A stretch of DNA of 28,380 bases from an uncultured Pedobacter sp. (GTDB lineage: Bacteria > Bacteroidota > Bacteroidia > Sphingobacteriales > Sphingobacteriaceae), in assembly GCA_946478755.1 (NCBI GenBank), contig CAMLDJ010000041.1:1-28380 (forward strand), in the 5' to 3' direction. Positions 1 through 7,719 of the stretch are shown here, piece after piece. The translations under genes were made by a program, and so were the position numbers. The first letter of the stretch is position 1, and every line of letters begins with the position of its first letter. The notes beneath the pieces are model-generated. The model was given only the letters and a program-made list of their open reading frames with translations. It made no database searches and was not told where the DNA came from.

Positions 1-735
1 TCCTCCCCCCCCCCCCGCCCGCCGTCGGCGACGCTGAACACATATAAATCTTCCCGCCGCAGTCTGCATACGTATTGTTGCTGATGCTGACATTGGTAAG
101 CGTGGGCGATGATGAAGCATTATACATCCCGCCGCCAGAACGACGGGTAAGGGAATTTGAGTTTATAGTCACATCGAAGTTTCCACCAGCATTACCCCCG
201 GTAATCGTAAAACCGTTTAATTCGGCAGCACCTGCGTCACCGGCAGAAATCACTACATGGTATGCATTATTCCCACTAATTGTACCGTCGGAGCCGTCGT
301 TACTGTCTAAATCGCCGCTTAAAACAGAACCGCCCGCCGCAGACGGTAATATCCGGTCATCAGTTAAATCACCAATGCCGTTATCCGGGTCGAAACCGCC
401 GTAAACCTTCACATCCGTTACCAGCAGGAAGGCGTTATCCCGGTCCTTGTTTGTTCCGAAGTTAGCCCCATCTTCCGGGCTATATAATGGTTTGTATGTT
501 CCTTTCGCAACCCAAATCTGTTTAATCGCAGTGTTGCTTTTGGCCGCCTTTAAAGCATCGGCAAGCTGTGGAACCGCATTCCCCCAGCTGGAGCCGTCAC
601 CCACGGCACCTTGTTTTACATAGACAATACCGTTGGTAGGTGTGACGGTTTGGGCCTTCGCAAAAAGGCTCAGTGATAAAAAAAAAAGGAGAGCGAATAA
701 CCATCGAAGGTCTAGGGGAGCAATTTGGCGTTTCA
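1..735 (-). CDS. Secreted right-handed beta-helix protein, N-terminal part (3' end cut by window edge)
   Basis: The reading frame is open from ATG at 735 down to base 1, about 245 codons. It starts with a signal peptide (hydrophobic LFALLFFLSLSLFAKAQ, likely cut after AQ). Then comes the typical start of Bacteroidota beta-helix/choice-of-anchor proteins: VYVKQGAVGDGSSWGNA, IWVAKGTYKP, VYGGFDP, and the helix rungs GGGMYNASSSPTLTNVSIS followed by a second rung GGKIYMCSASPT. Such proteins are exported surface or extracellular proteins, often carried by type IX secretion; the sorting domain would lie beyond the window. Its binding partner or substrate cannot be read from this part. The rung pattern breaks at about base 25, where the sequence becomes a C homopolymer coding only glycine, so the last ~25 bases may be erroneous. 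Family assignment is fairly sure, function is not. Confidence 0.7.
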
Positions 736-797
736 TTTTAAATTCAATTCGAATGATTGGTTTTGCTGGTTTAATTTCTACAGCATTTAAGAAACAG

Positions 798-830
798 CAA
801 ATTTAGGGGAACAGCGCGCTAAATAACAAA
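798..830 (-). promoter_or_regulatory. Bacteroidota-type promoter for the beta-helix gene
   Basis: On the minus strand a TTTG element (827-830) is followed after 21 bases by TAAATTTG (798-805), which fits the TTTG-N19-21-TAnnTTTG pattern of the Bacteroidota primary sigma factor. The start codon is at 735, giving a leader of roughly 55 bases. This is a pattern match only. Confidence 0.5.
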
Positions 831-834
831 TTTC

Positions 835-852
835 AAGGCTTACAAAAGCCTT
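835..852. repeat. Perfect 7-bp inverted repeat, possible operator or weak terminator
   Basis: AAGGCTT (835-841) and AAGCCTT (846-852) form a perfect dyad around an ACAA loop. It lies about 5 bases upstream of the -33 element of the beta-helix promoter and about 80 bases past the stop of the TPR/LuxR gene. No T-run follows it on either strand, so an operator is as plausible as a terminator. Confidence 0.35.
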
Positions 853-931
853 ACAATTGCATCGCAGTTGCCATAAGTGGTGGGTTTAGCTATTTGAAGC
901 GAAAGGATGTGATGGGAATTAGTTTAGGGGC

Positions 932-2635
932 TTAAATTATATCTGTCACAAATTGTTCCAGTCCCTGCTGGCTCGTTAATCCAAGCTTTTTGCGGATGCG
1001 GTGTTTGGTAACCATCATTGCATTCGAAGATATCCCTTGTAGGGCTGCCATCTCCTTATTGTTAAAGCGCAACTTTTCCATGGTGAGACATCTGATCTCT
1101 GCCGGAGTGAGCTCGGGATACTTTTGCTTCATGATGTGCTGAAAACCCGGATATACTTTTCCAAACAATTCACTAAAGCGTTGCCAACCCTCATCGTTGA
1201 GTACCACCTGCTGGGTGAGTTGCTCAATAAGTTTGCGGTTGTCTGCCGATTCTTCTTCCCGCTCGAGTTGCTGTATCTGTCTGTCTTTGGCCAGAGCTTC
1301 TCGCGCAAAAGCTTCCAGTTGCTGTTGTGCCTCCCCTAGCTCGTGCTCGGCCTTCAGTAGTTTCAGGTCGTGGTTCTTCAGCCGGATCTCATCAATCTTC
1401 CTTTGTCGGTATGCCAGGAAAAGTACCAATAAGAGTATCACCACCATTACACAAAGAATAAGATTTCGTCTTCCAACCTCTTTTTCACTTTCGGCACGGT
1501 GCTTTTGTTCTGCGGCCCTGTTTTGACTGGCCATTGCTTCCCGGTTGGCCCGTAAGATGAGTAACGCACTGAACTTTTTGTTGTAATTTTTATCCGCAGC
1601 CAGCGCCGAATCGAGATATCGCGCAGCCTCGGCACGTTTGCCCATGCCTATATACCACTTGCTCATGACGGGGTACAAAAGTCGTAGCCTGTCCCGCTGT
1701 TCAGAACGGTTTATATAATTCAGCGCTTTGTCCAGGTAGTTTTTGGCCAGTACAAGATTATTTTGATACAACCATATGTCAGCCAAGGGCGTAGCTGATC
1801 CGGCAGCAAGGCCAAAATCCTTATATTTTTCAGCAATACGTATATCTTTTTCAAATAGAGGAATGGCTAAATTGTACTCTTCCCGCAGATAATGGTTGTA
1901 TCCTAAGTTCCCAGCGGCGATACCTTCCCATTGATCTGATTCATTTTTTACCTCATTGGCCAATTGCCGGAAACAGCTGTCTGATCGCGAGAGTTGGTTC
2001 AGCTTTTGGTAGGCCAATCCCATATTGTTAAGTGCGCGTCTCCAGGCATAGATGTAAAAATCGTTTTTAGGTAATGAGGCCACGCGTTTGAAGTATACAA
2101 TCGCCTTTTCATAGTCTGCAAACTGATAGTAAGCATTACCCATCTCCTCAAGGTCGTTTGCTTTATCAGGAAAATCGACAACGTCCATGTATTGTAGCAT
2201 ACTATCCAAACGGATATATCCTTCAAAGGATTTTTCGTATTGCTGTGCATCCCAATAGTGTCTTGCGAGTACCACAGCTGCACGACAGCTAATGGAGAGG
2301 ACATTTCCCTTTATTCCTTTGGTCAGAACATTTTCCAGCTTGACGAGTCTTTTAGTTACAAACTGATTGGAAATAGTCCGAAAATCATAATAGGCATCTA
2401 ATAAATCTGCTTCAAGAAGTAGCTCTTTGTCCCCAAAACGATTTGCGAGAGCGCGCATTCCTTTTAGCGTGTCTGCCAGTGCATGTCGACTGATAGGTTT
2501 TCCTACCACATTGCCATAAAGCCGGTGGATGACATCTAGCCGTTGATTATAAGGTTTGCCCACCATTTCTGCATATTGTGCCATTGCAGTTGTGAGGGTC
2601 GTTATAAAAAAGAAGAACAAAACAAATCGCTTCAT
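932..2635 (-). CDS. TPR-repeat membrane sensor with C-terminal LuxR-type helix-turn-helix
   Basis: The protein has 567 residues. A signal peptide (residues 1-20, ending AMAQ) is followed by about 350 residues of TPR-like helical repeats, for example DLEEMGNAYYQFADYEKAIV and NNMGLAYQKLNQLSRSD. One membrane helix lies near residues 391-411 (LILCVMVVILLLVLFLAY). A charged coiled coil rich in E/Q/K follows, and then a LuxR/GerE-like helix-turn-helix in the last 60 residues (LTPAEIRCLTMEK, NNKEMAALQGIS, RIRKKLGL). This layout puts the TPR part in the periplasm and the DNA-binding end in the cytoplasm, a common Bacteroidota one-component regulator type. The ligand and targets are unknown. The gene reads towards the beta-helix gene, 196 bases away, which could be a target, but nothing in the sequence proves it. 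Confidence 0.8.
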   Translation of the reverse strand: MKRFVLFFFFITTLTTAMAQYAEMVGKPYNQRLDVIHRLYGNVVGKPISRHALADTLKGMRALANRFGDKELLLEADLLDAYYDFRTISNQFVTKRLVKLENVLTKGIKGNVLSISCRAAVVLARHYWDAQQYEKSFEGYIRLDSMLQYMDVVDFPDKANDLEEMGNAYYQFADYEKAIVYFKRVASLPKNDFYIYAWRRALNNMGLAYQKLNQLSRSDSCFRQLANEVKNESDQWEGIAAGNLGYNHYLREEYNLAIPLFEKDIRIAEKYKDFGLAAGSATPLADIWLYQNNLVLAKNYLDKALNYINRSEQRDRLRLLYPVMSKWYIGMGKRAEAARYLDSALAADKNYNKKFSALLILRANREAMASQNRAAEQKHRAESEKEVGRRNLILCVMVVILLLVLFLAYRQRKIDEIRLKNHDLKLLKAEHELGEAQQQLEAFAREALAKDRQIQQLEREEESADNRKLIEQLTQQVVLNDEGWQRFSELFGKVYPGFQHIMKQKYPELTPAEIRCLTMEKLRFNNKEMAALQGISSNAMMVTKHRIRKKLGLTSQQGLEQFVTDII

Positions 2636-2642
2636 ACGTCAC

Positions 2643-2650
2643 CAAAGATA
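2643..2650 (-). promoter_or_regulatory. Possible -7 box just upstream of the TPR/LuxR gene
   Basis: The minus strand carries TATCTTTG, matching TAnnTTTG, only 7 bases before the ATG at 2635. A -33 element at the right distance is not evident. If used, the transcript would be nearly leaderless, so this may be a chance match. Confidence 0.3.
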
Positions 2651-2781
2651 ACCGTCCGAATTAAGTTTATTTAAAGTATTTCAGATATTTGAATACAAAT
2701 ATTCTCTAAGTAAACAACTTCAACTTTAGCTAAGTCCCATATAACTCCTTTATCGTCCTATCTGCTGTTTTAGACTGCCTT

Positions 2782-2789
2782 TAATTTTG
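2782..2789 (+). promoter_or_regulatory. -7 box for the thioredoxin-reductase-like gene
   Basis: TAATTTTG matches TAnnTTTG and lies 20 bases before the ATG at 2810. No clear TTTG element is found 19-21 bases upstream, so the promoter may be weak or need an activator. Confidence 0.4.
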
Positions 2790-2809
2790 TAACATCAAAA
2801 TAAAACGAA

Positions 2810-3718
2810 ATGAAATTGCAAAGACAGTTTGATGTAATAATAATAGGCGGAAGTTATTCTGGCCTTGCAGCTGGTATGGCCTTAGGCAGAGCCCTACGTA
2901 AAGTTCTCATCATTGACAGTGGCAACCCCTGCAATGAGCAAACACCTCATTCCCATAATTTCCTAACCCGTGATGGCGAAACACCAGCTACCATCGCTAA
3001 ACTTGGCCGGAAGCAGGTCGAGCAATACAAAAGCGTAAGCATTTTAGACGGCGTAGCCATTAAGGCTGCAAAAACAGGGTACGGCTTTGAGATTACAGTG
3101 GCTTCTGGCGAAACTTTTAATGCCAGGAAACTGGTATTTGCTACCGGCATCCGCGATATGCTACCGGCCATCGATGGGCTTGCCGCTTGCTGGGGCATAT
3201 CCGTACTGCACTGCCCATTCTGTCATGGCTTCGAAGTTAAAAACAAGAAGACGGGTATAATCGGTAGCGACATTGCGGCTTATGAACTGACCACTTTGAT
3301 CAGCAACTGGACCGATGATCTCAGCATCTTTACCAATGGCCAGGCGGATTTCACGGCCGAACAAAACGCGAAATTGGCCACCCATAACATCAAGATCGTT
3401 GAAAAACCCATCGCTCAATTGGAACACACGCATGGTTATCTGCGCCATATTCAATTTACAGACGGTACCAAAGCCATGCTAACCGCAGCCTACCTCCGAA
3501 CCCCATTCCGGCAGGTCTGCCCGCTACCGGAGTTCCTGGGCTGTGCGCTGAATGAAGATGGTTACCTCCAGGTGGATGGCTCGCAGGCTACCAGTATTCC
3601 CGGTATATTTGCCTGCGGCGATAGCACCACCAAAAACCGGACGGTCGCCAACGCCGTGTCGTCAGGAACAACGGCCGGAATGATGGTCAGCCGCCAATTG
3701 ATCACCGAACAATTTTGA
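2810..3718 (+). CDS. NAD(P)/FAD-dependent oxidoreductase, thioredoxin-reductase-like
   Basis: The protein has 302 residues, the usual length for low-molecular-weight thioredoxin-reductase-like flavoproteins. Visible motifs are the FAD dinucleotide fold near the N-terminus (VIIIGGSYSGLAAG, then IIDSG), ATG at residues 111-113, the redox pair CPFC at 135-138 followed by HGFE, and the second FAD motif GIFACGDS near residue 267. The CPxCHG form is typical of a thioredoxin-reductase-like branch that often reduces partners other than thioredoxin. The NAD(P) site is divergent (IIGSDIAAYEL). It is cytoplasmic. It is followed closely by a truncated methyltransferase stump and an SDR gene, all on the same strand, so these were probably one operon. 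The natural electron acceptor cannot be told from sequence. Confidence 0.85.
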   Translation: MKLQRQFDVIIIGGSYSGLAAGMALGRALRKVLIIDSGNPCNEQTPHSHNFLTRDGETPATIAKLGRKQVEQYKSVSILDGVAIKAAKTGYGFEITVASGETFNARKLVFATGIRDMLPAIDGLAACWGISVLHCPFCHGFEVKNKKTGIIGSDIAAYELTTLISNWTDDLSIFTNGQADFTAEQNAKLATHNIKIVEKPIAQLEHTHGYLRHIQFTDGTKAMLTAAYLRTPFRQVCPLPEFLGCALNEDGYLQVDGSQATSIPGIFACGDSTTKNRTVANAVSSGTTAGMMVSRQLITEQF

Positions 3719-3722
3719 CTCC

Positions 3723-3812
3723 ATGATAAAAGAATTTTGGGATGATCGCTATAGCGATCCGGAATACGCCTATAGGACGGCACCGAATACATTTTTAGAA
3801 TTTAACACATAA
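3723..3812 (+). pseudogene. N-terminal stump of a class I SAM-dependent methyltransferase
   Basis: A 29-codon frame starts 4 bases after the flavoprotein stop and reads MIKEFWDDRYSDPEYAYRTA then PNTFLEFNT before TAA. The FWDxRY...EYxYGTxPNxFL pattern is the familiar start of small class I SAM methyltransferases (TehB-like/thiopurine-type) in Bacteroidota, which are normally about 200 residues. Everything after the first 25 or so residues is missing, and the SDR gene begins 6 bases after the stop. The stump retains no SAM-binding loop, so no activity is expected. I infer an internal deletion that removed most of the gene. Confidence 0.6.
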
Positions 3813-3818
3813 TCCAAT

Positions 3819-4415
3819 ATGAAAATCATCATTGTAGGCGCCACCGGCACCATGGGACAGTACTTATGTAGTGCTTTAGAAAAAGAACACGAAGTGATCC
3901 GCGTCGCCAGCAGCTGCGGGGATATACAGGCGGACATAACTTCCACCGCTTCCATTGAAAATATGTTTCAACAGGTCGGCAGCTTTGACGCGCTGATCTC
4001 CACTGCAGGCCCGACCTATGTTGGTCCCTGGAAAAAACTCGATGATACCGAGTTCCGCAAAGGTGTAGAAGGTAAAATGATGGGACAGATCAACCTGGTA
4101 CTGATCGGCCAGCATTACATGAATCCCAAAGGTTCCTTCACTCTGATTACCGGCGCGTTGACCGAAGAGCCGCAACGGAATTTTGCGAATGCTTCCGCAT
4201 CAAATGGCGCGGTGGAAGGTTTTGTTAGGGCTGCAGCCATCGAACTGGAAAACGGTATCCGGATCAACGCCGTGAGTCCGACCGTGATCGAGGCTTCACC
4301 GCAATACTTCCCGTATTTCCCGGGGGAGATACCCACCACTATGCCTGAGCTGGAGTTTGCTTTCCGCAAAAGCCTGTTTGGTGCCCACACCGGCCAAATC
4401 ATTAAAACCTGGTAA
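3819..4415 (+). CDS. Short-chain dehydrogenase/reductase-like protein without YxxxK
   Basis: The protein has 198 residues, short for the family. It has a Rossmann start MKIIIVGATGTMGQYL (GxxGxxG nucleotide motif), an LISTAG motif at the place of NNAG, and a late INAVSPTVIEASP segment as in SDR enzymes. The catalytic Tyr-x-x-x-Lys is not visible: the corresponding region reads FANASASNGAVEGFVRAAAI. This matches a known SDR subgroup in Bacteroidota that keeps the fold but has NGA in place of the usual motif. It may be a reductase with another mechanism or an NAD(P)-binding sensor. It lies 6 bases after the methyltransferase stump and faces the AraC gene tail to tail. Confidence 0.75.
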   Translation: MKIIIVGATGTMGQYLCSALEKEHEVIRVASSCGDIQADITSTASIENMFQQVGSFDALISTAGPTYVGPWKKLDDTEFRKGVEGKMMGQINLVLIGQHYMNPKGSFTLITGALTEEPQRNFANASASNGAVEGFVRAAAIELENGIRINAVSPTVIEASPQYFPYFPGEIPTTMPELEFAFRKSLFGAHTGQIIKTW

Positions 4416-4448
4416 ACAATTAACAACCAATACACTGCAGGATGGCAC

Positions 4449-5309
4449 CTATTTAGTCTGACGAAAGACATCCGGAGAAGAGCCGGTTTGCTTTTTGAAG
4501 AAGCGGATGAAATAAGATACATCTTCATATCCCAAAGTTTCAGCGATTTCTTTGACTTGGTTTGAGGTGGCCAGTAAATAGCGTTTTGCTTCGAGTATAA
4601 TATATTCATTGATTAGTTCAGAAGCAGTTTTACCAACAGAAGCTTTGGTGATTTCGTTCAATTGATAGGGCGAAAGGTGCATCATTTCAACGTAGGCGGC
4701 TACCTGTTTAAAAGCCGTGATATTTTTACTGACCAGTTCAACAAAATCCTCAAATCGTTCTTGTACATAAGAGCGTAATGGTAAAACAGTGTCATTCTGG
4801 CTTTGGCTTTCCCGGATATATTCGATACAAAAAATACCGAGGTTGGAGCAGATCATATCCTGGTAACTATCCTCCCGGTTGGTATATTCCCGGAACATGT
4901 TATCCAGCGAAGCATACAGCTTTTCAAAACGGTCGCTTTTTGGATTACAATAATTTTTATTGCTTGCTTTTCGCAGGCGTTGGCCAGCCAATAGATCTTG
5001 CGGATGGTAAAACGCATCATTAAATTCTACGAGATACCCGGTGCTCCCAACTTTTAAAAATAATTGATGAACCTGGCCCGGACGGAGAAAGAAAACCGAA
5101 TGATCTTGTACATCATAAGAAACGAAATCAATTTCGTGGCTACCTTCCCCATTTTTCAATACAAGAATAAAAAAGAAACTATGCCTATGTAAATTGTGAA
5201 CCAGGTCTTTATGACCGATGATATCCTCGACACGGCGTATTTTAAATTGTCCGGCAATAAGATGGACTTGCTGAACTTGCGTCAGTTGTCTTATCGGTAT
5301 CTTTTGCAT
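4449..5309 (-). CDS. AraC-family transcriptional regulator
   Basis: The protein has 286 residues. The N-terminal half is a cupin-like sensing domain (HRHSFFFILVLKNGEGSHEI, then SVFFLRPGQVHQLFL). The C-terminal ~100 residues form the double helix-turn-helix DNA-binding domain (NEITKASVGKTASELINEYI, VKEIAETLGYEDVSYFIRFF, KKQTGSSPDVFRQ). It is a cytoplasmic one-component regulator and its ligand is unknown. It converges on the SDR gene with a 33-base gap, so control of the neighbouring flavoprotein/SDR genes is plausible from context only. Confidence 0.85.
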   Translation of the reverse strand: MQKIPIRQLTQVQQVHLIAGQFKIRRVEDIIGHKDLVHNLHRHSFFFILVLKNGEGSHEIDFVSYDVQDHSVFFLRPGQVHQLFLKVGSTGYLVEFNDAFYHPQDLLAGQRLRKASNKNYCNPKSDRFEKLYASLDNMFREYTNREDSYQDMICSNLGIFCIEYIRESQSQNDTVLPLRSYVQERFEDFVELVSKNITAFKQVAAYVEMMHLSPYQLNEITKASVGKTASELINEYIILEAKRYLLATSNQVKEIAETLGYEDVSYFIRFFKKQTGSSPDVFRQTK

Positions 5310-5399
5310 TCTATTTAAAGTTCAAACCCAGATATAATGACCACATATAAATTTAAAAAATACTTTAGTAAATTATCTCGTCGTGAAAAAGCTAATATT

Positions 5400-5618
5400 T
5401 CAAATTTTTGGATCTCCCTTTGCGTTGTAATGTTGGATTTCATCAAATATAGTTTCACCCGTATTTCCATCAATAATCAGATGTCTACTAGGACCTTTTT
5501 CATGATCTGTTAAACCTAAGTATAAATCGTAACAATATTTTTGGTTATTATAAGTTCTCTGAACTGTAATTCTTTTTCCTTTCAAATTTGTCAAATCGAT
5601 TTTATATTTAACTAACAT
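5400..5618 (-). CDS. Small hypothetical protein, probably lacking its true start
   Basis: From the only ATG (5618) this encodes 72 residues with no domain I recognise. The sequence is polar with strand-like segments (GKRITVQRTYNNQKYCYDLY, SRHLIIDGNTGETIFDEI). The frame stays open for 31 codons further upstream to 5711, overlapping the kinase gene end by 13 bases. That extension reads convincingly like protein (INANGIEIETIDCDKNYQFS, then VPELIKK) but has no ATG, GTG or TTG. Either a rare start (ATT/ATC) is used, or the gene has lost its 5' end and is a pseudogene. It is the last member of the two-component operon. Confidence 0.45.
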   Translation of the reverse strand: MLVKYKIDLTNLKGKRITVQRTYNNQKYCYDLYLGLTDHEKGPSRHLIIDGNTGETIFDEIQHYNAKGDPKI

Positions 5619-5698
5619 CTTTTTTATAAGTTCAGGGACAGAAAACTGGTAGTTTTTATCGCAGTCGATTGTTTCAATTTCTATTCCGTTTGCGTTAA

Positions 5699-7021
5699 TT
5701 AACTGATCGATTCAAGCTGCTTCAACAAACTAATTGTAGTGCCAGTTTTTGGCTTTGAACTTACATCTATTTTGATATCAAAATAATCAGCTATGCTTTT
5801 AACGATCGACATTCCTAATCCATGCCGCCCGCTCCCCTCATAGTGGGAGAAGCGACTAAATATATTTTGGAGATCGTCAGGTTCGATACCTTGTCCGGTA
5901 TCGGCTATCGAGATTCTGCACGATTTGCCAACATATTCATCCTTTATCTCGATGGTGCCTCCCGGTTTATTGTAGCGAATGGCATTATTGATGAGGTTAT
6001 AGAATAAATGAAAGATCAGTTCCTGGTTCACACCATCAAATTGTAAGTCTTGTTTAACAGCTATGCGAACTGTAATATTTTTATCTTCCAGCATAGGGCT
6101 CAACTCAGAGATAATTTCGGACAGAATTTGATACGGACTAATGCTATCAGTCTTTTTATATTGCCCACTATCTATTCTTGCCAAAAGCAGCAAAGATTTA
6201 ACTATTCGTCCAAGCCGATCTAATGTGTTGACCATATCTGAGAGTTTGACCGCCTGTTTTTCGCTTAAGTCTTTATCAATCATCATGTTTTCGATCTTAC
6301 CGCGCAGAATACTAATTGGCGTTAGAAGTTCGTGGGAAGCATTTGCCGTAAACTCCCGTTCCCGGTTAAAAGCTTTTGTAGTACTTTCCATTAAGGCTTT
6401 CAGGGATTGATCAAGAAAAATAAAATCAGCAGTTGTTGTTTTAATGGGAGAGAAATTGAGGTCAAAGGGAAATTCCTGCCCCAATAGCCGCTTATCTATT
6501 ATGGACCAGAACGGTCTTAACAATCGCCTTGAGCAGTAGAAATCCAAAATAATAGTGATAAAGAAAAGGATGAATAGCAATACCAATCCAACATGTTGAA
6601 GTAAACTGCTATAGAGCTCTATGGTTTCACGGGAACGGCCTATTTCGAGAATGTAGTATTTTTTATTATGCGTAAACACATTCTTCAATATCCTGTATTC
6701 AGCTGTATCTCTATCAATAATCCTTATCTGGTCTTCGATTTCCTTGAGCCCTATCAGCGAATCGGGTACAACATGCTGAATGGCAATATAATCATCTTTA
6801 AGCATGGTATAACTCCCGTAGGTATCCGATCCTTCAAGATAAAAATCCAGGCCATTCGTCTTAATATTTTGAAAAGCTTCATCCCGCTGTAGCCTCAGAA
6901 ATTTGTCAATCGTATAGACAGAATACCAATTGAATATTAAAGGAAGCAGCAGTATAAAAAGACCGATGATGATCAATTTAGATAGCGCGAAGTAGATGTT
7001 TAGTTTATGGTTCAGTTTCAC
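5699..7021 (-). CDS. Membrane-bound sensor histidine kinase
   Basis: The protein has 440 residues. Two membrane helices, at about residues 14-33 and 143-163, flank a ~110-residue periplasmic sensor domain. The HisKA domain carries the phospho-acceptor H230 (FTANASHELLTPISIL). The ATPase domain shows the N box (NLINNAIRYN, about 342-351), G1 (DTGQGI from D374) and G2 (GRHGLGMSIV, about 398-407). The start codon is GTG, lying in a GTGA that overlaps the response regulator stop by 4 bases, which implies translational coupling and a cognate pair. The periplasmic domain matches nothing I can name. The exported proteins and barrel encoded upstream are the natural candidates for what it senses or controls. 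Confidence 0.9.
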   Translation of the reverse strand: MKLNHKLNIYFALSKLIIIGLFILLLPLIFNWYSVYTIDKFLRLQRDEAFQNIKTNGLDFYLEGSDTYGSYTMLKDDYIAIQHVVPDSLIGLKEIEDQIRIIDRDTAEYRILKNVFTHNKKYYILEIGRSRETIELYSSLLQHVGLVLLFILFFITIILDFYCSRRLLRPFWSIIDKRLLGQEFPFDLNFSPIKTTTADFIFLDQSLKALMESTTKAFNREREFTANASHELLTPISILRGKIENMMIDKDLSEKQAVKLSDMVNTLDRLGRIVKSLLLLARIDSGQYKKTDSISPYQILSEIISELSPMLEDKNITVRIAVKQDLQFDGVNQELIFHLFYNLINNAIRYNKPGGTIEIKDEYVGKSCRISIADTGQGIEPDDLQNIFSRFSHYEGSGRHGLGMSIVKSIADYFDIKIDVSSKPKTGTTISLLKQLESIS

Positions 7022-7698
7022 TTGGATAAGTTTACTTTATAACCTATTCCCCTGACAGATTCTAGCCAGTCTGTTGGGGCATAGGTGGTAAGTTTTTTGC
7101 GGATATTCTTGATATGAACGTCAATGTAGTTGGAATCTCCATTAGAAATGCTAAGATCTCCCCATACATACTCATATAGCTGACTTCTGCTCAAAGGTCG
7201 GTTTCTGTTAAGTATGAGGTAGCATAAAATATCAAATTCTTTTCTGTAGAGAGATATCTGCTGGTCTTTAAAGTATATCATACGGCTGATCATATCTACG
7301 CTAAAATCGCCTACCTCCAACACATTCCCATGTGTTGCAAACTTTCTTCTTATGATGGCCTGGATACGTGCATGAAGTTCTGCCAGAGAGAATGGCTTAG
7401 GAAGATAATCATCAGCGCCCAACTCCAATCCTTCAATGCGGTCTTTGATGTCACCTTTGGCAGATAATATCACAACTATTGAAGTAACCTGGTCCATTTT
7501 AATGATTTTGAGGATATTCAGCCCATCGCCATCAGGCAAACCCAGATCCAATAAAATTACATCAAAGTAACGATCTGCTAATATCGACGTTGCAGCCTTT
7601 AGGGTGTCAACACTGCAACAGTCATACTGAAGTTCGGTCAGAAAGTTTATGATTTCATCCGATAAGGAATGTTCATCTTCTACTAATAGTATCTTCAT
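7018..7698 (-). CDS. OmpR/PhoB-family response regulator
   Basis: The protein has 226 residues. The N-terminal receiver domain has the acidic pocket (VEDE at 6-9), phospho-acceptor D51 (VILLDLGLPDGDG), S79 and K101 (DDYLPKPFS). The C-terminal winged helix is of the OmpR type, ending with LESVRGIGYKVNLSK, the usual RGxGY signature. It is a cytoplasmic transcription factor phosphorylated by the kinase encoded directly downstream with a 4-base overlap. It is 21 bases downstream of the barrel gene, so the pair is co-transcribed with exported proteins. Its target promoter is probably the operon's own, but no operator repeat was recognised. Confidence 0.92.
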   Translation of the reverse strand: MKILLVEDEHSLSDEIINFLTELQYDCCSVDTLKAATSILADRYFDVILLDLGLPDGDGLNILKIIKMDQVTSIVVILSAKGDIKDRIEGLELGADDYLPKPFSLAELHARIQAIIRRKFATHGNVLEVGDFSVDMISRMIYFKDQQISLYRKEFDILCYLILNRNRPLSRSQLYEYVWGDLSISNGDSNYIDVHIKNIRKKLTTYAPTDWLESVRGIGYKVNLSK

Positions 7699-7719
7699 TT
7701 GTTGGTTGAAATCAGGTTA

